A stretch of DNA of 64,000 bases from Paracoccus thiocyanatus (GCF_900156255.1 NZ_FTMK01000002.1:124001-188000); one strand, 5' to 3'; positions 28,679-36,342 are shown, counted from the first letter of the stretch. Notes: generated by a model not told the origin, from the sequence alone. Program-made: numbers and translations.

Positions 28679-29775
28679 AGGCTTTTCTCCTTGCGGGGCA
28701 ATGCGGGGGCGGCGGCCGGCAGCGGCAGGGCGCGCGGTCCGGGAAAGATCGTGCCCGCCTCGGGGCGCAGGTTGACGCGGGCGCCGGGGACCAGCCCCTG
28801 CGCCTCGGGCGCGCGGCGGGGCAGGTCGATGCCGAAGCGCTGCGCGCCGTCGGTCAGTTCCAGCCGCAGCAGGGCGCCGTTGCTGCTGCGATGCGCGATC
28901 TGCCAGCGCCCGGCCGGGTCGATCAGCGGCGTCACGTCGGCGGGGCGCAGGAACAGCGTGGCCGGCCCGTCCGGCAGGGCACGGTGGGGCAGGCGGCTTG
29001 CGTCCAGCCCCGGCGCCTGGGCCCGGCCGGCATGCAGCGCCACCGGCAATTCGATGGTCGCGCCCATGAAGCGGGCGACGAAGGGGCTGGCGGGATGGTC
29101 GTGGATCTGGTCGGCATTGCCGATCTGCTCGATCCGGCCCTCGCCCATCACCACGACGCGGTCGGCCAGTTCAAAGGCTTCCTCCTGGTCATGGGTGACG
29201 AAGATGGTGGTCGAGCCGGTCTCGTCATGCACCTGGCGCAGCCAGGCGCGCAGGTCGCGGCGAACGGCCGCATCCAGCGCGCCGAAGGGTTCGTCCAGCA
29301 ACAGCACCGTCGGCTCGATAGCCAGCGCGCGACCCAGCGCGACCCGCTGGCGCTGGCCGCCCGAAAGCTGCGCCGGATAGCGGTCGCCCAGATGGGCGAT
29401 TTGCAGGAACTCCAGCAATTGCGCGACTTTCGCAGCGATCGCCGCCTTGCCTGGCCGCTGGGCGCGCGGGCGCACGGTCAGGCCAAAGGCGATGTTGTCG
29501 CGCACGCTCATATGCGGGAACAGCGCGTAATGCTGAAAGACGAAGCCGATGCGGCGGTCCTGAGCCGCCAAATGCAGCCAGTCGGCGCCATGCACCGCCA
29601 GCCCGCCCGCATCCGGCCATTCCAGCCCGGCGATGATCTTGAGAAGCGTGGTCTTGCCCGAGCCCGAAGGGCCGAGCAGCGCCACCAGTTCCCCCGATGC
29701 GATGGTCAGGTCGATGCCGCGCAGCACCTGGGTGCCGTCGAAGCTTTTGGTCATGTGCTCGATGACGATGGACAT
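28675..29775 (-). CDS. cysA: Sulfate/thiosulfate ABC transporter ATP-binding protein CysA
   Basis: 366 residues. The ABC domain contains Walker A GPSGSGKTT, the Q-loop VFQHYALFPHMSV, signature [15 protein letters not shown] and Walker B LLLDEPFGAL, followed by a C-terminal TOBE-like domain (LFLRPADVTPL, GARVNLRPEAG). The ATG at 29775 has GGAGG 4 bases upstream. CysA leads the operon here rather than ending it as in enteric bacteria. The operon promoter should lie in the 274-bp gap 29776-30049, where I see no clear consensus site. Confidence 0.95.
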   Translation of the reverse strand: MSIVIEHMTKSFDGTQVLRGIDLTIASGELVALLGPSGSGKTTLLKIIAGLEWPDAGGLAVHGADWLHLAAQDRRIGFVFQHYALFPHMSVRDNIAFGLTVRPRAQRPGKAAIAAKVAQLLEFLQIAHLGDRYPAQLSGGQRQRVALGRALAIEPTVLLLDEPFGALDAAVRRDLRAWLRQVHDETGSTTIFVTHDQEEAFELADRVVVMGEGRIEQIGNADQIHDHPASPFVARFMGATIELPVALHAGRAQAPGLDASRLPHRALPDGPATLFLRPADVTPLIDPAGRWQIAHRSSNGALLRLELTDGAQRFGIDLPRRAPEAQGLVPGARVNLRPEAGTIFPGPRALPLPAAAPALPRKEKSL

Positions 29776-30049
29776 GGCGCCTCCGGTTTGCGGGCCAGAG
29801 GTAGCCGCGCCCCCATGGCCCGGCAAGGCGGCGGGGCAGGCGGCGCGGCCGCGCCCGGCGAACGATTTCCCCTGTCCCGGCCAGCCGCGGATCGCTGTTC
29901 CACGCCGGGCCGTCCAGGGCGAAAGCCGTCCGGGGCCTGGCGGTTTTGCGGCTATGTTCCTTCTTATTTTTCAGGCAGCCGGGTCGCGCAGGCTTCGCAA
30001 GCGCGCGCGGTGCTGCTAGGGTCCGGCCAGGCGAAAGGATGGCGGGACG

Positions 30050-30523
30050 ATGGATGTTGTGATCGGGCGGGAAAGCCCCCTGGCCAAGGATCTGGCGCCG
30101 CTGTTTGAGCGCCACACGGCCGACATGCATGCCGACACGCCGCCGGAATCGATTCACATGCTGCCGCGCGCCGCGCTGGAGCGCCCCGAGATCGCCTTTT
30201 TCGTCCTGCGCGAGGGCGGCGTTCCGCTGGGCATGGGCGCGGTCAAGCGCATCGCCCCCGATCATGGCGAGATCAAATCCATGCATGTCCTGGCCGAGGC
30301 GCGTGGCCGCGGCCATTCGCGCCGCCTGCTGACGGCGCTGATCGCCCATGCCCAGGCCCAAGGCATGGCGCGGCTTAGCCTGGAGACCGGGGTGCAGCGG
30401 ACCTTCATCGCCGCGCGCGGACTATACGCGCGGGCGGGTTTCGTGGAATGCGCCGCCTTTGGCGACTACCGGCCCGATCCGAACAGCGTGTTCATGACAA
30501 TTGACCTGCCTGGCCCGGATTGA
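30050..30523 (+). CDS. GNAT family N-acetyltransferase
   Basis: 157 residues with the acetyl-CoA-binding core of GNAT enzymes: motif A in EIKSMHVLAEARGRGHSRRLLTALIAHA (the R-G-x-G pyrophosphate loop) and motif B in GLYARAGFVECAAFGDY. The N-terminal segment contains PPESIHMLPRAAL, seen in uncharacterised GNAT proteins of this family; the acetyl acceptor is unknown. The 274-bp region upstream, shared with cysA, shows no recognisable gene or operator. It ends 44 bases before tRNA-Arg. Confidence 0.88.
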   Translation: MDVVIGRESPLAKDLAPLFERHTADMHADTPPESIHMLPRAALERPEIAFFVLREGGVPLGMGAVKRIAPDHGEIKSMHVLAEARGRGHSRRLLTALIAHAQAQGMARLSLETGVQRTFIAARGLYARAGFVECAAFGDYRPDPNSVFMTIDLPGPD

Positions 30524-30567
30524 ATGGTTGATTCAGCCGCTATCCTGCGCCATGACTGCCGCCATGC

Positions 30568-30644
30568 GGCCCCGTAGCTCAACTGGATAGAGCAAGCGCC
30601 TTCTAAGCGCTAGGTTCCGGGTTCAAGTCCTGGCGGGGTCGCCA
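30568..30644 (+). tRNA. tRNA-Arg (anticodon TCT)
   Basis: A complete 77-nt cloverleaf: acceptor GGCCCCG/CGGGGTC, D arm GCTC...GAGC, anticodon stem AGCGC/GCGCT with loop CTTCTAA (anticodon TCT at 30602-30604), T arm CCGGG-TTCAAGT-CCTGG, discriminator G and an encoded CCA. It decodes AGA and probably AGG, rare codons in this GC-rich genome. An integrase remnant lies directly downstream, as expected where an element once inserted at the tRNA 3' end. Confidence 0.97.
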
Positions 30645-30667
30645 CCTATTAAAAAATTCTTTAAATA

Positions 30668-30940
30668 TCAGGCTCTAGAAGCCCGGTTTCCATTCTGGGG
30701 CGGATCGGTTTCCAATTTCTGTTCCTGATCCCCGAAGAGGATCCGTTTTCGGTCGGCGGCCTTGCTGTATCTCTGCACTTCGGACACTGCAGTCAATCTG
30801 CGAGCGGTTATACCGGCATGCGTGGGATCTGTCGTGCGGAGTGACACCTGCAGGACGCCGATTTTTGTGGACAACAGAGGCAAGCGTCGCCGCCAGTGAT
30901 AGCTGTGACCGCGTTGGAGGATATGGGGTGTGGCTACCAT
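30668..30940 (-). pseudogene. Truncated tyrosine-recombinase (phage/island integrase) N-terminus
   Basis: A 90-residue frame starting MVATPHILQRGHSYHWRRRLP and continuing SLRTTDPTHAGITARRLTAVSE. This is the N-terminal (DUF6538-type) segment of alphaproteobacterial site-specific integrases. Similarity fades after about residue 55, and the core-binding and catalytic domains (Arg-His-Arg-Tyr) are absent, as the frame runs to a stop 24 bases from tRNA-Arg. The gene pointed towards the tRNA. Lower GC and AT-rich flanks contrast with the surroundings, consistent with decayed acquired DNA. The identification rests on motif recognition only. Confidence 0.6.
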
Positions 30941-30989
30941 TTCGATCGACCTCGCGTTGAGCGGGCGACCCTTGAACCTGGCGGCGGCT

Positions 30990-31011
30990 GTGTGACACTC
31001 TTGTGTGACAC
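30990..31011. repeat. Tandem GTGTGACAC palindromes upstream of the integrase remnant
   Basis: GTGTGACAC occurs at 30990-30998 and again at 31003-31011, separated by 4 bases. Each copy is an odd-length palindrome (GTGT-G-ACAC). They lie 50-71 bp before the integrase start codon, where an autoregulatory operator would be expected. Confidence 0.55.
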
Positions 31012-31039
31012 GCCAAAGCGAGGTCAGGAAATTCGTAGC

Positions 31040-31061
31040 AAAATCAATTCCTATTGATTTT
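31040..31061 (-). terminator. AT-rich hairpin downstream of tRNA-Asn
   Basis: On the - strand AAAATCAAT and ATTGATTTT pair perfectly (9 bp) around the AGGA loop, starting one base after the tRNA-Asn CCA end. It is AT-only apart from one G-C pair and ends in TTTT, so it may end tRNA transcription. Confidence 0.45.
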
Positions 31062-31136
31062 TGGCTCCGGCGGTAGGGATCGAACCTACGACCAATTGAT
31101 TAACAGTCAACTGCTCTACCGCTGAGCTACGCCGGA
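31062..31136 (-). tRNA. tRNA-Asn (anticodon GTT)
   Basis: A complete 75-nt cloverleaf on the - strand: acceptor TCCGGCG/CGCCGGA, D arm GCTC...GAGC, anticodon arm GTTGA-CTGTTAA-TCAAT (anticodon GTT, complement at 31102-31104), T arm GTAGG-TTCGATC-CCTAC, discriminator G and an encoded CCA. A TATACA (-10-like, complement at 31148-31153) lies about 11 bases upstream. Confidence 0.97.
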
Positions 31137-31229
31137 ACACGGGGCGGTGTATAGCCGTGCTCTTGCGGGTCGTCCAGAGGGGTTTGCGCATTTTTTTCAC
31201 CCATCCGAAAAATCCCCCGCAGGCCCCGG

Positions 31230-32096
31230 TCAATGCGCGGAAAAGACCGCACCCGAACCGATCGCGCCGGGGGTCGAGACCGCGCCAAGCTCGCCAAGCG
31301 CGATCAGATGCGCCAGCACGTTGCGCATCGCGGCCGGAAGCATCGCCGGCGGGATCTGGTAGATGCGCCGTGCCAGCGCCTCGGCCGTGGCGGGACCCTC
31401 GCGCAGCGCGGCCAGGATCTGCACCGTGCGCTCGCGCCGATGCGCGGCCAGTTCGGCCAGCCGCGCGGCCGGATCGCGCACCGCCGCGCCATGCGCCGGC
31501 AGCAGCAGCCGCGCCCCTGTCGAATCAAGCCGCGCCAGCGTGCGGAAGTAATCGGCCAGATCGCCATCGGGCGGCGAGATCAGCGTCGAGGACCAGCCCA
31601 TCACCACATCGCCGCAAAAGATCGTCTCGTCCTGGCGAAAGGCCAGGTGGCCGGCGAAATGGCCGGGCGTGTGCAGGGCGCAAAGCCGCCATTCGTTGGT
31701 CTCGACCACCGCGCCGTCGGCCAGCGCGATGTCGGGGACGAAGCCGCGGTCCAGCCCTTCGCCGCCGTCGATGGCGCCTTCGCGGGCCAGCCGCTCCATC
31801 ACCGCCGAGCGGCCCGATTCGGCGGGGCCGAAGCCCAGGATCGGCGCGCCGGTCGCCTGGGCCAGGGCGCGGGCGCCGCCGGAATGGTCCAGATGCGCAT
31901 GGGTGACGAAGATATGGCTGATGCGCCCGCCCCCCGCGGCGGCCAGGATCGCCTGGCGATGCGCGGCCAGGTCCGGGCCGGGGTCGATCACGGCGATCCG
32001 CTCGCGTCCCAGCAGGAAGGTGTTGGTGCCTGGCCCGGTAAAGGGCGAGGGATTGTCGGCGGTGATGATCCGCAGGGCTTTCTCGGCGCTTGTCAT
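31230..32096 (-). CDS. MBL-fold metallo-hydrolase (LACTB2/glyoxalase-II-like)
   Basis: 288 residues. The metallo-beta-lactamase fold is shown by the zinc motif in VTHAHLDHSGGARAL (HxHxDH), the following His in LHTPGHFAGHLAF, the Asp in FCGDVVMGW, and LLPAHGAAV. A C-terminal winged-helix-like domain (about 215-288, RRERTVQILAALREGPATAEALARRIY) places it with LACTB2-type hydrolases. The substrate is unknown. It is divergent from the sensor kinase gene, 61 bp apart. Confidence 0.9.
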   Translation of the reverse strand: MTSAEKALRIITADNPSPFTGPGTNTFLLGRERIAVIDPGPDLAAHRQAILAAAGGGRISHIFVTHAHLDHSGGARALAQATGAPILGFGPAESGRSAVMERLAREGAIDGGEGLDRGFVPDIALADGAVVETNEWRLCALHTPGHFAGHLAFRQDETIFCGDVVMGWSSTLISPPDGDLADYFRTLARLDSTGARLLLPAHGAAVRDPAARLAELAAHRRERTVQILAALREGPATAEALARRIYQIPPAMLPAAMRNVLAHLIALGELGAVSTPGAIGSGAVFSAH

Positions 32097-32157
32097 AGGG
32101 CTAGCCTAGCGCCGACCAGGCCCGGTTTCCATGGGCCGGCGTGGGGGGCAGGAGACG

Positions 32158-33495
32158 ATGAATTTCGACTGGCTGAAACGGACCATGCCGCGCGGGCTTT
32201 ACGGGCGGGCGGCGCTGATCCTGTTCCTGCCGGTCGTGGTCGTGACGGTCGTCGTCACCATCATGTTCCTGCAACGCCATTTCGAGGATGTGACGCGGCA
32301 AATGACCGCGGGGATGGTGCATGAGGTGGCGCTGATCGCCGCCCGGATCGAGGCGGCACCCGATATCGGGACGGCGCGGGCGACGGCAGCCGAGGTCGCC
32401 GGGCCGCTGGGACTGGAACTGACCCTGCCGGCCGGGCCGGGTGCCGACTGGCGGGCCTTTTACGACCTGTCGGGCCGCATCGTCATCGCCGAACTGCACG
32501 AGCGCGTGCCCGCCGTGCAGGCCGTCGACCTGAGCCACCGGCGCGAGGTGCGGGTGACGCTGCACGGCCGCTGGGGGGATTACCGGCTGGTCTTTCCGCG
32601 GGGGCGGGTCAGCGCCTCGAACCCGCATCAACTGCTGGTGCTGATGATCGGCACCTCGCTTTTGATGACCGCCATCGCGACGGTGTTCCTGCGCAACCAG
32701 CTACGCCCGATCCGGCGCCTGGCGCGGGCGGCCGAGGATTACGGCAAGGGCCGCATCACCCCCTATCGTCCCGGCGGCGCCAGCGAGATCCGCAGCGCCG
32801 GCACCGCCTTCCTGGAGATGCGCGCCCGGATCGAGCGCCAGAACGAACAGCGCAAGCAGATGCTGTCGGGCGTCAGCCATGACCTGCGCACGCCGCTGAC
32901 CCGGCTGCGGCTGGGCCTGTCGATGCTGAGCCCGGATCATCCGCCCGACCGCGACGAGATCGCGGCGCTGGAAAGCGACGTGGCGGCGATGGGAACCATG
33001 GTCGATGCCTTTCTGGACCATGCCCGCGACGCGGCGCAGGACGCGCCGCCCCAGCCGGTGCCGGCGCTGGATTTCCTGCGCGGCATCGTTGCCGATGCGC
33101 AGCGCGGCGGGCAGCGGGTGGTCCTGCATTCGGTCGCGGGCGACGAGGCGGGCCGCGCCACCTTTCGCCGCGACAGCCTGCGCCGCGCGGTCGAGAACCT
33201 GATCGGCAATGCCGTGCGCTATGGCGAGCGCGCCGAGGTCGAGGCGGCCCTGGGCCCGAGCTATTTCCGCATCTCGGTCGAGGATGACGGGCCCGGCATC
33301 CCGGCTGGGCGGCGCGAGGAGGCGCTGAAGCCCTTTACCCGGCTTGATCCCGCGCGCAACCAGAACCGCGGGCAGGGCGTGGGCCTGGGCTTGACCATCG
33401 CCGCCGATATCGCCCGCGCCCATGGCGGCCAGCTACGGCTGGGCCAGGGCGAGCGGCTGGGGGGATTGCGGGCCGAGATCGTGATCCCGCGCTGA
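32158..33495 (+). CDS. EnvZ-like sensor histidine kinase
   Basis: A 445-residue membrane kinase. Helix 1 (about 16-38) and helix 2 (about 160-180) frame a periplasmic sensor region of about 120 residues. A HAMP linker follows (LRPIRRLARAAEDYGKGRITPYRPGG), then HisKA with phosphoacceptor His241 in SGVSHDLRTPLTRLRL, and HATPase_c with N box ENLIGNAVRYGE, G1 DDGPGIP and G2 GQGVGLGL. GGAG before the ATG at 32158 sets the start. The cognate response regulator is not beside it, unlike the usual ompR-envZ pair; the input signal is unknown. Confidence 0.92.
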   Translation: MNFDWLKRTMPRGLYGRAALILFLPVVVVTVVVTIMFLQRHFEDVTRQMTAGMVHEVALIAARIEAAPDIGTARATAAEVAGPLGLELTLPAGPGADWRAFYDLSGRIVIAELHERVPAVQAVDLSHRREVRVTLHGRWGDYRLVFPRGRVSASNPHQLLVLMIGTSLLMTAIATVFLRNQLRPIRRLARAAEDYGKGRITPYRPGGASEIRSAGTAFLEMRARIERQNEQRKQMLSGVSHDLRTPLTRLRLGLSMLSPDHPPDRDEIAALESDVAAMGTMVDAFLDHARDAAQDAPPQPVPALDFLRGIVADAQRGGQRVVLHSVAGDEAGRATFRRDSLRRAVENLIGNAVRYGERAEVEAALGPSYFRISVEDDGPGIPAGRREEALKPFTRLDPARNQNRGQGVGLGLTIAADIARAHGGQLRLGQGERLGGLRAEIVIPR

Positions 33496-33568
33496 CCGGC
33501 GCGGTTGCGGGACGCCCCCCGGCGGGCTAAGGCTGTCGCAAGGACATAATACAAGAAGGGATTCCGCG

Positions 33569-34495
33569 ATGCGGGCATTCGTATTTCCGGGGCAGGGCGC
33601 CCAGGTCGTCGGCATGGGGCGCGAACTGGCCGAAGCCTATCCGGCCGCCCGCGCGGTCTTTGCCGAGGTGGACGAGGCGCTGGGAGAGAACCTGTCCGAC
33701 CTGGTCTGGAACGGCGATATCGAGACGCTGACCCTGACCCAGAATGCGCAGCCGGCGCTGATGGCGACCTCGGTCGCGGCCTTCCGGGCGCTGGAGGCCG
33801 AGGGGTTCGGCATCGGGGACGCGGATTTCGTCGCCGGCCATTCGCTGGGCGAATATTCGGCGCTTTGCGCGGCCGGCGCGCTGAGCCTGGCCGACACCGC
33901 GCGGCTGTTGCGCCTGCGCGGCCAGGCCATGCAAGAGGCGGTGCCGGTCGGGCAGGGCGCCATGGCGGCGGTGCTGGGGCTGGATTTCGCCGCGGTGGAC
34001 CAGATCGCCCGCGACGCGGCCGAGGGCGAGGTCTGCCAGGCCGCCAATGACAACGATCCCGGCCAGGTGGTGATCTCGGGCCACAAGGCGGCGGTCGAGC
34101 GCGCGGCTGTGCTGGCCAAGGAGCGCGGCGCCAAGCGGGCGCTGATGCTGCCGGTCTCGGCGCCGTTCCATTCGGCGCTGATGCAGCCGGCGGCGGCAGT
34201 GATGGCCGAGGCGCTGGCGGCGGTCGAGATCGCCGCGCCGGCCGTGCCGCTGGTGGCCAATGTCCGCGCCGAGCCGGTCAGCGAGCCGGGCGCCATCCGC
34301 CGGCTCTTGGTCGAGCAGGTGACGGGCGCGGTGCGCTGGCGCGAGTCGGTCGAGTTCCTGGCCGGCGCCGGCGTGACCGAGTTCTGGGAGATCGGCGCCG
34401 GCAAGGCGCTGTCGGGGATGATCAAGCGCATCGCCAGGGATGCGGTGGTGAAGAATGTGGGCGCGCCCGCCGATATCGCGGCGCTGAGGGCATAG
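33569..34495 (+). CDS. fabD: Malonyl-CoA:ACP transacylase
   Basis: A 308-residue FabD, transferring malonyl from CoA to acyl carrier protein at the start of fatty acid synthesis. It begins MRAFVFPGQGAQVVGMG. The catalytic Ser92 is in AGHSLGEYSAL, and the partner His is in PVSAPFHSALM. It is the first gene of a fabD-fabG-acpP cluster. The gap to fabG is filled by a copy of the recurring intercistronic element. Confidence 0.97.
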   Translation: MRAFVFPGQGAQVVGMGRELAEAYPAARAVFAEVDEALGENLSDLVWNGDIETLTLTQNAQPALMATSVAAFRALEAEGFGIGDADFVAGHSLGEYSALCAAGALSLADTARLLRLRGQAMQEAVPVGQGAMAAVLGLDFAAVDQIARDAAEGEVCQAANDNDPGQVVISGHKAAVERAAVLAKERGAKRALMLPVSAPFHSALMQPAAAVMAEALAAVEIAAPAVPLVANVRAEPVSEPGAIRRLLVEQVTGAVRWRESVEFLAGAGVTEFWEIGAGKALSGMIKRIARDAVVKNVGAPADIAALRA

Positions 34496-34554
34496 GGGGC
34501 TCTGCCCCCATCCCTGCGGGATTCCCCCGGAGTATTTGGAAAACGGAGAAAGAG
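34495..34554 (+). repeat. Intercistronic repeat element (fabD-fabG copy)
   Basis: Parts in order: hairpin GGGGGC-TCT-GCCCCC (34495-34509), small hairpin CCC-TGC-GGG, CCCCCG, then the core GAGTATTTGGAAAACGG (34530-34546) and GAGAAAG. The last part contains GGAG, the ribosome binding site of fabG. The same layout precedes cbbX (52756-52809) on the other strand. Confidence 0.75.
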
Positions 34555-34558
34555 CGTG

Positions 34559-35296
34559 ATGTTTGATCTGACGGGCAGGAATGCGCTGGTGACCGGGGCG
34601 TCGGGCGGCATCGGCGGCGCCGTGGCCGAGGCGCTGCATGAAGCCGGCGCCACCGTGGCGCTGTCGGGCACGCGCGAGGCGCCGCTGCGCGAGCTGGCGG
34701 AAAAGCTGGGCGAGCGGGCGCATGTCGTGACCGCCGACCTGGGCGATGCGGCCGCGGTCGAGGCGCTGCCCAAGGCTGCGGCCGAGGCCATGGGTTCGGT
34801 CGACATCCTGGTCAACAATGCCGGGATCACCCGCGACAACCTGTTCATGCGCATGTCCGACGAGGAATGGGCGCAGGTGCTGGAGGTCAACCTGACCTCC
34901 AGTTTCCGGCTGTGCCGCGGCGTTCTGCGCGGAATGATGAAGGCGCGCTGGGGCCGGATCGTGAATATCGGTTCCATCGTCGGCGCGACCGGCAATCCGG
35001 GCCAGGGCAATTACGCCGCCGCCAAGGCGGGGCTGGTCGGCATGTCGAAAAGCCTGGCCTATGAGGTCGCTTCGCGCGGGATCACGGTGAATTGCGTGGC
35101 GCCCGGCTTCATCGAAACCGCGATGACGGGCAAGCTGAACGACGAGCAAAAGGGGCGTATCCTGGCGCAGATTCCCGCCGGCCGCATGGGTTCGGCGCAG
35201 GAAATCGCCGCGGCGGTGCTGTATCTGGCAAGCCCCGCCGCCGGCTATGTCACCGGCGCCACGCTGCATGTGAACGGCGGCATGGCGATGATCTGA
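34559..35296 (+). CDS. fabG: 3-oxoacyl-ACP reductase
   Basis: A 245-residue short-chain dehydrogenase performing the NADPH-dependent ketoreduction step of fatty acid elongation. The NADP motif is TGASGGIGG, followed by [14 protein letters not shown], the catalytic Ser of [13 protein letters not shown], the Tyr/Lys of NYAAAKAG, and a C-terminal [15 protein letters not shown] as in FabG. The ATG at 34559 is preferred over the GTG one codon earlier on ribosome-binding-site spacing and family length (245). The binding site comes from the repeat element. Confidence 0.96.
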   Translation: MFDLTGRNALVTGASGGIGGAVAEALHEAGATVALSGTREAPLRELAEKLGERAHVVTADLGDAAAVEALPKAAAEAMGSVDILVNNAGITRDNLFMRMSDEEWAQVLEVNLTSSFRLCRGVLRGMMKARWGRIVNIGSIVGATGNPGQGNYAAAKAGLVGMSKSLAYEVASRGITVNCVAPGFIETAMTGKLNDEQKGRILAQIPAGRMGSAQEIAAAVLYLASPAAGYVTGATLHVNGGMAMI

Positions 35297-35314
35297 TCGT
35301 GTGGTTAATGCGGG

Positions 35315-35342
35315 TTGCAAGATCACGTTCCCGTGCTATATC
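35315..35342 (+). promoter_or_regulatory. Probable sigma-70 promoter of acpP
   Basis: TTGCAA (35315-35320), a 16-bp spacer and TATATC (35337-35342) lie in the 139-bp fabG-acpP gap, predicting a leader of about 85 nt. It would let acpP be expressed well above fabD-fabG. Confidence 0.6.
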
Positions 35343-35435
35343 CCGCAAACAAGGCCGCAGGGGAAACCGCCCTGGGCTTGGACCGGCAATCGCTGGAACA
35401 CTTGGGCGGATTGCCCGCGAAAACGAGGAAGAGAC

Positions 35436-35669
35436 ATGAGCGATATCGCTGATCGCGTGAAGAAAATTGTCGTCGAGCACCTGGGTGTCGATGAAGAGAA
35501 GGTGACGGAGACCGCCTCGTTCATCGACGATCTCGGCGCCGATTCGCTGGATACCGTGGAACTGGTCATGGCGTTCGAGGAAGAGTTCGGCATCGAGATC
35601 CCGGACGACGCCGCCGAGACGATCCAGACCTTTGGCGATGCGGTGAAGTTCATCCAGGGCGCAGTCTGA
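35436..35669 (+). CDS. acpP: Acyl carrier protein
   Basis: 77 residues, acidic four-helix ACP. The phosphopantetheine attachment Ser37 is in [14 protein letters not shown]. It carries growing acyl chains for the FabD/FabG enzymes encoded upstream. The ATG at 35436 follows GAGGAAGAG. A strong terminator ends the transcript. Confidence 0.98.
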   Translation: MSDIADRVKKIVVEHLGVDEEKVTETASFIDDLGADSLDTVELVMAFEEEFGIEIPDDAAETIQTFGDAVKFIQGAV

Positions 35670-35690
35670 CCGGTCCCGAACGGTTTTCCG

Positions 35691-35725
35691 GGGCGGTGCC
35701 TTCCAGCGAAGGCGCCGCCCTTTTT
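35691..35725 (+). terminator. Rho-independent terminator of acpP
   Basis: GGGCGGTGCCTT and AAGGCGCCGCCC form a 12-bp stem (one G-T pair) with a 6-nt loop, followed by five T residues, 21 bases after the acpP stop. Confidence 0.92.
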
Positions 35726-35757
35726 CATGGCCTTGGCCATCGCAACCCGACGTCTGG

Positions 35758-35783
35758 GGAACCACCCCGCCGCGGCCTTCGTT
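35758..35783 (+). promoter_or_regulatory. EcfG-type (general stress sigma factor) promoter of dps
   Basis: GGAAC (35758-35762) and CGTT (35780-35783) are separated by exactly 17 bases. This matches the alphaproteobacterial EcfG/SigT consensus GGAAC-N16/17-CGTT. A start site near 35790 would leave a short leader containing the GAAGGAG ribosome binding site of dps. Dps is a classic member of the general stress response regulon in this class, which supports the call. Confidence 0.8.
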
Positions 35784-35813
35784 TCAAGGGCGAACCTGAC
35801 GAAGGAGATTTCC

Positions 35814-36287
35814 ATGGCCGTGAATGTCAAAGGGCTAAGCGACAATGCCCGCAAGACCGCGATTGCGGAACTGAACGCCCGCCTTGCCGATGCGGTGGCG
35901 CTGTCGGCGGCGATCAAGCAGGCGCATTGGAACGTCAAGGGCCGCAACTTCATCGCCGTGCACGAGCTTTTCGACACGGTAAAGGCGCGGCTGGACGAGC
36001 ATGTGGACTTCATGGCCGAGCGCGTGCAGGTGCTGGACGGCGTCGCCGTCGGCACGGTCGAGAAGGTGGCCAAGGCCAGCACGCTGAAGGAATATCCCAC
36101 CGACCTGACCAAGGCCGAGGATCATATCGCCGCCGTCTGCGAACGGATGCGCGATTATGGCGAAAAGCTGCGCGCCGCCATTGATGCGACTGACCAGGCG
36201 GGCGATGCCGACACCGCCGACCTGTTCACCGCCGCCTCGCGCACGGCGGACAAGGACCTGTGGTTCCTGGAAAGTCACCTGGAATAG
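35814..36287 (+). CDS. dps: Dps-family DNA-protecting ferritin-like protein
   Basis: A 157-residue mini-ferritin. The ferroxidase-centre motif is visible as KQAHWNVKGRNFIAVHELFD...DEHVDFMAER, the conserved His/Asp/Glu ligands at the dimer interface. The N-terminal tail (MAVNVKGLSDNARKTAIAE) is short with few lysines, so direct DNA binding may be weak. It oxidises iron with peroxide and protects DNA in stationary phase. The ATG at 35814 follows GAAGGAG, and transcription is probably EcfG-dependent. Confidence 0.95.
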   Translation: MAVNVKGLSDNARKTAIAELNARLADAVALSAAIKQAHWNVKGRNFIAVHELFDTVKARLDEHVDFMAERVQVLDGVAVGTVEKVAKASTLKEYPTDLTKAEDHIAAVCERMRDYGEKLRAAIDATDQAGDADTADLFTAASRTADKDLWFLESHLE

Positions 36288-36305
36288 GCTTTCGTGCAGG
36301 GTGAA

Positions 36306-36323
36306 CCGGGGCCGAGGCCCCGG
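36306..36323. terminator. GC-rich hairpin between convergent dps and the binding-protein gene
   Basis: CCGGGGCC (36306-36313) and GGCCCCGG (36316-36323) are exact reverse complements, 2 bases apart. The site sits between converging transcripts and could terminate both; no T run is present on either side. Confidence 0.5.
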
Positions 36324-36342
36324 CTTGCCGCTTGCGCCGCGC

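Noticed and set aside
29776..30049. Possible small gene or riboswitch in the cysA/GNAT gap
   Set aside because: No start codon with ribosome binding site, no conserved RNA motif I can recognise, and no clear promoter on either strand.
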